The position numbers and the translations under genes are program-made. Shown one piece after another: positions 8,304 through 13,754 of a stretch of DNA of 64,000 nucleotides; position 1 is the first letter of the stretch, and every line of letters starts with the position of its first letter. The notes beneath the pieces were generated by a model. That model saw only the letters and a program-made list of their open reading frames with translations, was not told where the DNA came from and did not search any database. Origin of the DNA: Pedobacter cryoconitis (lineage in GTDB: Bacteria; Bacteroidota; Bacteroidia; Sphingobacteriales; Sphingobacteriaceae); assembly GCF_003259615.1 (NCBI RefSeq), contig NZ_QLLR01000023.1, forward strand, positions 1-64,000, in the 5' to 3' direction.

Positions 8304-9782
8304 TCACAAAATCAACTTTTTTATGATTTCTATACTTTTGGCCAGATCTTCCGCAGGAGAAGATGCAAAGCCTAAACGGATGCCATTGGCGTTGTAGTTT
8401 GCATATTGATGTGCTTTTCCATCAGGTAAATGTAATCCACGCTGGTAGGCTTTTTTTGCGAGTTCTTCCAGGTTTATTGATTTGTCAAATGTCGTCCATA
8501 TTGACATACCGCCTTCGGGAATAGTAAATTTTACGGCTTCTTTGAGCTCATTGCCGAGCAGATCGCAAAGGATGTCACGGCGTTGCTGATATATCGGAAG
8601 TGTTTTTCTGAGGTAACGCTGAATGGTGCCGTCATTTAACAAATCAGCCATCGCATTGTCCAGAACGTGGTCGCCTTGTCTGTCCAGTAAGATCCGGACT
8701 TTTGCCAGGTGTTCAATGACGTTTTCGGAAGCAACCAAATAACCCATGCGGAAAGCGGGAGAAAAAGTTTTGCTGAAAGAACCGCAATAAATGACCATCC
8801 CGTTTTCATCAGCACTGGCCAGTGGTAATAGGGGACGGTGTTTGAAATGGAAATCAAAATCGTAGTCATCTTCAAAGATGATGAAGCCGTATTCATTTGC
8901 GAGCCTGAGCAATTCTAAACGCCGGTCAATTCTTAGAGAAACTGTTGTAGGATATTGGTGATGGGGAGTTACGTAGACCATCCTTACTTTTTGTTTTCTG
9001 CAGATCTTGCGGAGCTCATCTACCATTAGCCCATGTTCGTCTACTGGAACACCAATCCATTTGGCCCCTGCATGCTTAAAATTATGTTCGGCACGCCTCC
9101 ATCCTGGTATTTCAGAAACGACAATATCGCCGGGACTGATCAGGGCGTTGCAGATCAGGTTAATACCCATTAGGGTGCCTCTTACTGAAAGAATGTTCTC
9201 GGCGGTGGTTTTGAGCCCTCTTGTCGCATTGAGATATTCGGCTATGGCTTGTCGATAGGGATAAGGGCCGGCAGGGTTTCCGTAATTACCAAATTTTGGA
9301 TATAATCCGCTTCTGGTGAGTTGATTGCGGTAAGCGCGGTAAAATTCTTTTAAGGGTGAAAGTTTGGGGTCGGGGTAACCGTCGTCTAGGTGTAAGCCGG
9401 GTATGGGTTTTTCTAAAATACTGGTGGGGTAATCCCTGGGATGGAAAATGAAACCTGCAATCTTTGAGGAGGTTGATGTTGTTGCTTTTAAGGTTTCGGG
9501 GGGATGGTCTGCCACATGGGCGGAAATAAAAGTACCACGGCCTATTGAACTTTCGAGCCAGCCTTGCATCTGCAGTTCTTCGTAAGCTTTAGCTGCTGTA
9601 ATCCGATTGATTTTTAAAAGAGCAGCCAGCTCACGGCTGCCGGGCAGCTTTTGACCTGAATGCAGTTGATTACTCCTGATCAATGATAACAGGGCATCTG
9701 ATAGCTGAAGATATACAGCGCGTTCTGCTGAACGATCAAATGATAGGTTCGCAAATAATTGAGTGATAATCGGACTATTCAT
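8304..9782 (-). CDS. MocR-family transcriptional regulator (GntR helix-turn-helix plus aminotransferase domain)
   Basis: A 492-residue MocR-type regulator. The N-terminal GntR winged helix (about 20-88, with LPGSRELAALLKINRITAAKAYEEL) is joined to a fold-type I aminotransferase domain (about 120-490). The PLP-binding lysine is Lys338 in GSFSKTFSP; DDYDFDF and the Arg in FRMGYL are also present. In this family the aminotransferase-like domain senses PLP or an amine/amino acid rather than acting as an enzyme. It is divergent from paiB-paiA, so it probably controls that operon and itself. The intergenic region contains a suitable palindrome and promoter boxes on both strands. Confidence 0.92.
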   Translation of the reverse strand: MNSPIITQLFANLSFDRSAERAVYLQLSDALLSLIRSNQLHSGQKLPGSRELAALLKINRITAAKAYEELQMQGWLESSIGRGTFISAHVADHPPETLKATTSTSSKIAGFIFHPRDYPTSILEKPIPGLHLDDGYPDPKLSPLKEFYRAYRNQLTRSGLYPKFGNYGNPAGPYPYRQAIAEYLNATRGLKTTAENILSVRGTLMGINLICNALISPGDIVVSEIPGWRRAEHNFKHAGAKWIGVPVDEHGLMVDELRKICRKQKVRMVYVTPHHQYPTTVSLRIDRRLELLRLANEYGFIIFEDDYDFDFHFKHRPLLPLASADENGMVIYCGSFSKTFSPAFRMGYLVASENVIEHLAKVRILLDRQGDHVLDNAMADLLNDGTIQRYLRKTLPIYQQRRDILCDLLGNELKEAVKFTIPEGGMSIWTTFDKSINLEELAKKAYQRGLHLPDGKAHQYANYNANGIRLGFASSPAEDLAKSIEIIKKLIL

Positions 9783-9791
9783 TATCTTGTA

Positions 9792-9830
9792 ATTGGACTA
9801 CAAAGATAATCCAATTGTCATATACTTTTG
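9792..9830. promoter_or_regulatory. Divergent promoters with MocR operator candidate
   Basis: An imperfect palindrome ATTGGACTA (9792-9800), spacer CAAAGA, TAATCCAAT (9807-9815) lies between the MocR and paiB starts. An exact Bacteroidota -7 box, TATCTTTG, reads on the minus strand at 9801-9808, inside the palindrome. A second exact box, TACTTTTG, reads on the plus strand at 9823-9830, 38 bases before the paiB ATG. A regulator bound to the palindrome would cover the MocR promoter and sit just upstream of the paiB box. No convincing -33 TTTG was found at standard spacing. Confidence 0.6.
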
Positions 9831-9868
9831 TTCAGCCAAACTATTAATCAGTTATCCTTATAAAAGTT

Positions 9869-10474
9869 ATGTATATACCTAAACAATTTGAATTTGAGGA
9901 TGAAGCAGAAAAGATAGCCTTCATGAAGCAATATAGTTTTGCAACTATGGTGACCACGAAGGCAGGAGTTCCGATTGCTACGCAGCTTCCGTTTTTGGTT
10001 ACACAAAATTCTGGTAAGCTGGTGCTTAGTGCGCATTTTGCTTTAGCTAACGAGCAGGTTGGGTATATTGAGGATAATATCTCCCTGGTCATTTTCTCGG
10101 AGCCTCATGCTTACATTTCTCCGGTTCATTATGATAAAAGGGAAAGTGTACCGACCTGGGATTACGTAACTTTACATGCTTACGGCAAGGCGAAAATTGT
10201 TCATGATGAGCTTGAAAAAATGAAAGCATTGGAAAACATGATCGTATTTTATGAGCCTGGTTATCTGGAACAGTGGAGCCAGCTGACAGAAAAGTTTAAA
10301 AAAGGAATGATGAGGGGAATTGTAGCTTTCGAACTGGAAGTAACCGATTTACAGGCTCAGAAAAAAGTAAGCCAGAATAAAACTGAAACGGAACGGCAAA
10401 GGATAGCTGACTATTTAGACAAAAGTGATAGCAGCACTGAAAAAGCAATAGCAGATTTTATCAGAAAAATATAA
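9869..10474 (+). CDS. paiB: PaiB-like FMN-binding split-barrel protein
   Basis: A 201-residue protein of the PaiB/FMN-binding negative regulator family (pyridoxamine-oxidase-like split barrel). Typical signatures are MYIPKQFE at the start, LPFLV, HAYISPVHY and VPTWDYVTLHAYGKA in the core, and GIVAFELEVTDLQAQKKVSQNK near the C-terminus. In Bacillus PaiB is linked to repression of sporulation and degradative enzyme genes and is co-encoded with PaiA; the biochemical role is unclear. Here it is also followed immediately by a PaiA-like acetyltransferase (1-base gap). A TAnnTTTG box lies 38 bases upstream. Confidence 0.88.
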   Translation: MYIPKQFEFEDEAEKIAFMKQYSFATMVTTKAGVPIATQLPFLVTQNSGKLVLSAHFALANEQVGYIEDNISLVIFSEPHAYISPVHYDKRESVPTWDYVTLHAYGKAKIVHDELEKMKALENMIVFYEPGYLEQWSQLTEKFKKGMMRGIVAFELEVTDLQAQKKVSQNKTETERQRIADYLDKSDSSTEKAIADFIRKI

Positions 10475-10475
10475 T

Positions 10476-10994
10476 ATGAATCAAATCGAAATCACTGAAG
10501 TATCTCTTGATAGTTTTGAGATCCTGCAGACCTTAGGACGGCAAACTTATACAGAGACATTTGCAAATAGCAACACAGAGGCAGATATGGCCAGGTATCT
10601 GGAAGAGAGTTTTAGTGCGCAAAAAATAAAAACTGAATTGGCTAATCCGGATTCTATGTTCTTTATTGCCTGGGAAAATGAAAATCCTATAGGTTACTTA
10701 AAGGTAAATTCTGGTCAGGCACAAACTGAATTACAGGATGATAGCTCCCTGGAGATTGAACGTATTTATGTGAAAAGTAGTCATTATGGTAAAATGATTG
10801 GTCAGCTGCTTTATAATAAGGCACTGGATATAGCCAGACTTGAAAACAAAGCCTATCTGTGGCTGGGGGTGTGGGAAGAAAATCCGCGGGCGATAAGATT
10901 TTATGAAAAGAATGGCTTTATCGCCTTTGATAAACACATTTTCAAAATGGGTAATGACGAGCAAACAGATATTATGATGAAAAAGATATTATAA
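10476..10994 (+). CDS. PaiA-like GNAT N-acetyltransferase
   Basis: A 172-residue GNAT acetyltransferase. The core has the beta4/acetyl-CoA segment IERIYVKSSHYGKMIGQLL, in which the usual Q/RxxGxG pyrophosphate loop is represented by YGKMIG. The later LWLGVWEENPRAIRFYEKNGF is the typical GNAT C-terminal motif. Pairing with PaiB and the general match to PaiA suggest acetylation of a polyamine such as spermidine, but the substrate is inferred. It starts one base after the paiB stop, so the two are almost certainly cotranscribed. Confidence 0.83.
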   Translation: MNQIEITEVSLDSFEILQTLGRQTYTETFANSNTEADMARYLEESFSAQKIKTELANPDSMFFIAWENENPIGYLKVNSGQAQTELQDDSSLEIERIYVKSSHYGKMIGQLLYNKALDIARLENKAYLWLGVWEENPRAIRFYEKNGFIAFDKHIFKMGNDEQTDIMMKKIL

Positions 10995-11019
10995 TGAAAA
11001 AAATACTAACCCCTGCCTT

Positions 11020-11544
11020 ATGAATTTTAGCATCCAACCTCAGTTAGCAAATGAACGGGTAGCGCTCTTGCCGCTGAAAGAAACTGATTTTGAAGAATTA
11101 TACGCTGTAGCTTCCGATCCAAAGATATGGGAACAGCACCCCAATAAAGACCGCTGGAAGAAGGAAGTATTCCGAAACTTTTTCGATGGGGCGATAAAAA
11201 TTGGGGGCGCATTTAAAATCATTGACCAAACTACCGGAGCAGTCATGGGAAGCACCAGATTTTATGATTATAATGAAAACGAGAATGAGCTATTAATAGG
11301 CTATACGTTTTATGGTACTGCTTACTGGGGAATGGGCATCAATCTTTCTGTTAAAAAGATGATGCTGGATTATATATTTCAGTTCGTATCCAAAGTCCTG
11401 TTCCATATTGGAGCAGAAAACATTCGTTCCCAAATTGCTATCGCCCGTATTGGAGCCGTTAAAATCAGCGAGCAGGAAGTTACTTATTTCGGCGAAACTC
11501 CGAAACTCAACTTCGTGTATGTCATCGACCGGAATTTATATTAG
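11020..11544 (+). CDS. RimJ/RimL-type GNAT N-acetyltransferase
   Basis: A 174-residue acetyltransferase of the Acetyltransf_3 type. It begins with the family-typical LANERVALLPLKETDFEELY and has ETD, IGYTFYGTAYWGMGIN and the AENIRSQIAIARIGAV region that replaces the common N-x-x-S-x-r. It is likely the third gene of the MocR-controlled operon, 25 bases after the previous stop. The substrate is unknown; relatives modify protein N-termini, amino acids or antibiotics. Its last four bases overlap the stop of the convergent sigma factor gene, so the two transcripts must overlap. Confidence 0.8.
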   Translation: MNFSIQPQLANERVALLPLKETDFEELYAVASDPKIWEQHPNKDRWKKEVFRNFFDGAIKIGGAFKIIDQTTGAVMGSTRFYDYNENENELLIGYTFYGTAYWGMGINLSVKKMMLDYIFQFVSKVLFHIGAENIRSQIAIARIGAVKISEQEVTYFGETPKLNFVYVIDRNLY

Positions 11545-12074
11545 TTATACTTGTTTGATTTTTTAAACTCCTGATTGTAAATTTTCAAGTTGCTTTTTAA
11601 CAGTTGGCGTGCCACATGAATTCTCGTTTTAACAGTGCCAATAGGTATATTTAGTATATCTGCAATTTCATGATATTTATAACCTTCAAAGTATTTGATA
11701 AATGGGGTGTAATATTCTACGCCCAGCTTTGCCAATGCTTTATTTAAATCGTCACTGATAAATTTATTATCGGCCTGGTTATGAGACGCACTTGTATATA
11801 ACTGGGCAGAACTGATCTCCTCGGTCGTATCTATAATGCTACGTTGCTTTACAGTCCTTCTATAATCATTTATAAACGTATTTCTCATTATCGTATACAG
11901 CCATCCTTTTAGGTTTGTTCCTTCAACATAAAGTTTTGAATAACGAATAGCTTTTAATAATGTTTCCTGAACTAAGTCATCAGCATCGTCTATATTTTTT
12001 GTGAAATTCAGCGCGAAACTTTTTAAAGAAGACTTGTGGTCATTAACTTGGTAAGGGAAAGAATTACTGATCAT
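11541..12074 (-). CDS. ECF RNA polymerase sigma factor (RpoE-like)
   Basis: A 177-residue sigma-70 family factor with only regions 2 and 4. Region 2 (about 15-80) contains DADDLVQETLLKAI and NLKGWLYTIMRNTFINDYRR; region 4 (about 105-165) has the helix-turn-helix YHEIADILNIPIGTVKTRIHVAR. No anti-sigma factor gene is adjacent, unlike many ECF loci. The class resembles EcfG/RpoE-like factors used for stress responses in Sphingobacteriaceae, but the regulon is unknown. The 3' end is convergent with the GNAT gene and overlaps it by four bases. Confidence 0.9.
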   Translation of the reverse strand: MISNSFPYQVNDHKSSLKSFALNFTKNIDDADDLVQETLLKAIRYSKLYVEGTNLKGWLYTIMRNTFINDYRRTVKQRSIIDTTEEISSAQLYTSASHNQADNKFISDDLNKALAKLGVEYYTPFIKYFEGYKYHEIADILNIPIGTVKTRIHVARQLLKSNLKIYNQEFKKSNKYN

Positions 12075-12352
12075 AAGTTATAGAATTAAAGGATAAATGC
12101 TGTTGGTTAATTACATTTTTTTTATTCCAACTCTTATACCAATTAATTTATTAATAATAAAAAAAGGTGCTCATCAGAAAGATTATTAAACTGCTGGATT
12201 ATTGTTTTTGTAAAACTAAAAGATACTTATTTATTCTTTAGGATATTATTTTTGTTTTTTGACTGTTTTTTCTGTCGTTTAAATTGATGGACGGCCTTGT
12301 TATGGTCATCGCTTTAAATTAATTCAGTTTGTAAATCCACCATTAATTTGAT
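12075..12352. other. AT-rich intergenic region, no gene seen
   Basis: This stretch separates the sigma factor start from the leader of the Mg2+ operon. It is strongly AT-rich with several A and T runs. Neither strand offers an ORF with convincing codon structure. The sigma factor promoter must lie in its left part but no specific box was identified. Confidence 0.5.
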
Positions 12353-12553
12353 TTGAAATTCAAATTATACCTTCTTAATAGTGTACTGTTTTTAGTACTA
12401 TTTATTTTGAAAGGAGTTCCGGAAATCCTGATGACCGATAGCTTTAGGAGTAACGTTATGCTTAATTATGTGCAGAGCGATTTGCTATTGTGTGCAGGGC
12501 AATTCTCCCTCGCTGTCTCTAATGAATTTCTAATGAATTTCTGTTTGTCCTCT

Positions 12554-12578
12554 AACGGCCTTTTCAAAGTGGCCGTTT
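12554..12578 (+). terminator. Possible attenuator hairpin in the Mg2+ operon leader
   Basis: A perfect 7-bp stem AACGGCC/GGCCGTT (12554-12560 with 12571-12577) with a 10-nt loop is followed directly by TTATATTT. This can read as an intrinsic terminator of an upstream-initiated leader. The same T-rich tail also forms a -7 promoter box, so the two interpretations compete. Confidence 0.4.
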
Positions 12579-12586
12579 TATATTTG
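12579..12586 (+). promoter_or_regulatory. Promoter -7 box (TATATTTG)
   Basis: An exact match to the Bacteroidota TAnnTTTG element, followed by C as in the extended consensus. It would start transcription near 12593, about 18 bases before the ATG of the 27-codon ORF and 380 bases before mgtC. No clear -33 TTTG at the usual 19-21 base spacing was seen, since the hairpin occupies that region. Confidence 0.5.
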
Positions 12587-12610
12587 CAGCAGATTAAGAA
12601 AAAGCAAATT

Positions 12611-12694
12611 ATGGACTCAGGCCCCAATTCAAAGGTACTATCAATAGTACCGTCGAAAGCAACATTATCAATTAATTATTTAACCGTCCGCTAA
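12611..12694 (+). CDS. 27-residue upstream ORF, candidate leader peptide
   Basis: ATG 12611 opens a 27-codon frame ending at TAA 12692-12694. The peptide starts MDSGPNSKV and ends INYLTVR, with two prolines and no membrane segment. Codons 9-14 coincide with a perfect DNA palindrome (GGTACTAT, CA, ATAGTACC, 12634-12651). The stop codon lies inside a stem (TAACGCT, 12692-12698) able to pair with AGCGTTA at 12733-12739, which overlaps the next start codon. This geometry suits a ribosome-position sensor, but translation of the ORF is not proven. Confidence 0.35.
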   Translation: MDSGPNSKVLSIVPSKATLSINYLTVR

Positions 12695-12739
12695 CGCTCA
12701 TAACTTCTGTTATGCCGCTAGTGGCATAAAACAGCGTTA
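12692..12739 (+). promoter_or_regulatory. Nested alternative stems ahead of the 82-residue ORF
   Basis: Outer stem TAACGCT (12692-12698) pairs with AGCGTTA (12733-12739), the last base being the A of ATG 12739. Inside are two mutually exclusive hairpins: CATAAC/GTTATG (12699-12704 with 12709-12714, 4-nt loop) and TTATGCC/GGCATAA (12710-12716 with 12723-12729, 6-nt loop). A switch between these folds could open or close translation initiation. This is read directly from complementarity; the function is inferred. Confidence 0.5.
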
Positions 12740-12987
12740 TGTTCAATTTTTCAAAAACACAGACAAAATATACCCGCTATATTGTAGATTATGATTATCC
12801 AGTGGGTATGGATACCAGACCAACGATTACGTTTGGGGTAGCTGATAATATCTTCAGCAGACAAAATTATTATCAATCTCTTTCTTTCAGACAGCTTTTG
12901 TTCAGAGTATATACTTTGATACTAAATGTGATCAGACGAGCTTTCCAGCAAGTCAAAATGTGGGGGGCTCGCTATGACAATATTTGA
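12739..12987 (+). CDS. Unrecognised 82-residue protein overlapping mgtC
   Basis: The frame runs from ATG 12739 to TGA 12985-12987 and overlaps the start of mgtC by 14 bases in another frame, which suggests translational coupling. The product has no signal peptide. A basic, moderately hydrophobic stretch (about residues 48-70, with LSFRQLLFRVYTLIL and an RRAF) could be an amphipathic helix. The N-terminal half is polar and rich in Tyr and Asp. I do not recognise a family. Codon choice looks similar to neighbouring genes. It may be a real small regulatory or membrane-associated protein, or a translated leader whose passage opens the mgtC start. Confidence 0.45.
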   Translation: MFNFSKTQTKYTRYIVDYDYPVGMDTRPTITFGVADNIFSRQNYYQSLSFRQLLFRVYTLILNVIRRAFQQVKMWGARYDNI

Positions 12988-13675
12988 GTTTACATTAAGG
13001 CTTGCCATTGCTTTTACACTGGGTGCAGCAATTGGTACTGAGCGCCAATGGAGACAACGTATGGCCGGATTAAGGACAAATATGCTGGTTTGCTTAGGCG
13101 CTTGTATGTTCGTTGCTCTGGGGGTTAAAGTTGGCGGTGATGCTTCGGGAAGAGTGATTTCTTATGTAGTTAGTGGAATTGGTTTCCTGGGTGCAGGTGT
13201 GATTATGAAAGATGGCCTGAACGTAAGAGGGCTAAATACAGCAGCCACTTTATGGTGTTCTGCTGCGGTTGGTGCTTCTTGTGGCCTTGGGTTTCTTCCC
13301 GAAGCAGCAATTGTGACGGCTTTTGTAATCCTGACCCATGTTCTAATGCGCCCGGTTGGCGTAAAGTTAAGCCGTCTTCCATTGAAGAGCAGTAGAATTC
13401 CTGTGGCTTATCTGCTGATTATTAAATGCAGACAAGATGTGGAGAATCATTTGAGAGTGCTGCTGCTCCAGTTTACAAGTAACGATGATAAACTATTGCT
13501 CAGATCTCTTAAAAGTACGGATGATGGTGACCCAAGCAAAGCTGTAATTACCGCCGAGATACTCGCTAACAGCAATGAAGATGCAATTATGGAACGGATC
13601 GCCGGACGATTAACCATCGAACACGAAGTTTCTGAAGTCAGCTGGAATAAAGCCGGGGATGAAAACGACCTGTAA
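12974..13675 (+). CDS. mgtC: MgtC/SapB-family membrane protein
   Basis: A 233-residue inner membrane protein. The N-terminal MgtC domain (about 1-130) has four to five hydrophobic helices and the motifs GAAIGTERQWRQRMAGLRTN and GIGFLGAGVIMKDGLNVRGLNTAATLWCSAAVG that define the family. The C-terminal soluble part (about 140-225) has the predicted ACT-like extension of long MgtC proteins. In enterobacteria MgtC is induced by low Mg2+, acts on ATP synthase and phosphate uptake, and does not itself transport Mg2+. Location 79 bases before mgtA agrees with Mg2+-responsive coexpression. Confidence 0.92.
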   Translation: MTIFEFTLRLAIAFTLGAAIGTERQWRQRMAGLRTNMLVCLGACMFVALGVKVGGDASGRVISYVVSGIGFLGAGVIMKDGLNVRGLNTAATLWCSAAVGASCGLGFLPEAAIVTAFVILTHVLMRPVGVKLSRLPLKSSRIPVAYLLIIKCRQDVENHLRVLLLQFTSNDDKLLLRSLKSTDDGDPSKAVITAEILANSNEDAIMERIAGRLTIEHEVSEVSWNKAGDENDL

Positions 13676-13754
13676 CTGCAGGCAGGCGAAGGTTGTACTC
13701 CTTTTCAAATTGATATAATTAATAATTTCCGCTTATCAGTATAGATATAATATC

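Larger units (their letters stand above)
12353..12738 (+). promoter_or_regulatory. Structured upstream region of the mgtC-mgtA-efflux operon
   Basis: About 390 bases with dense secondary-structure potential and no convincing long gene. In order: an inverted repeat with AATAGT and ACTATT arms near 12378-12402; a GC-rich folding segment at about 12460-12520; an 11-bp tandem duplication TAATGAATTTC (12520-12541); a terminator-like hairpin (12554-12577); an exact -7 box (12579-12586); a 27-codon ORF (12611-12694) containing a perfect hairpin; and nested alternative stems (12692-12739) that reach the next ATG. The layout resembles leaders that control Mg2+ transporter genes in other bacteria, but no known riboswitch class was recognised. 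Confidence 0.5.

Noticed and set aside
8074..8307. 77-residue frame on the minus strand between the kinase and MocR genes
   Set aside because: It runs through the tandem repeat and the large hairpin, has low-complexity composition and no family likeness, and lies between convergent genes where a third coding gene is improbable.
12353..12694. 113-residue frame starting from a TTG in the Mg2+ leader
   Set aside because: The translated sequence changes character at the tandem repeat and passes through the hairpin and promoter box. Only the last 27 codons have a proper ATG and promoter placement.
12353..12738. Known M-box or ykkC-type riboswitch
   Set aside because: I could not find the conserved loops of known Mg2+ or guanidine riboswitches. 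The region is structured but does not match a class I can name.
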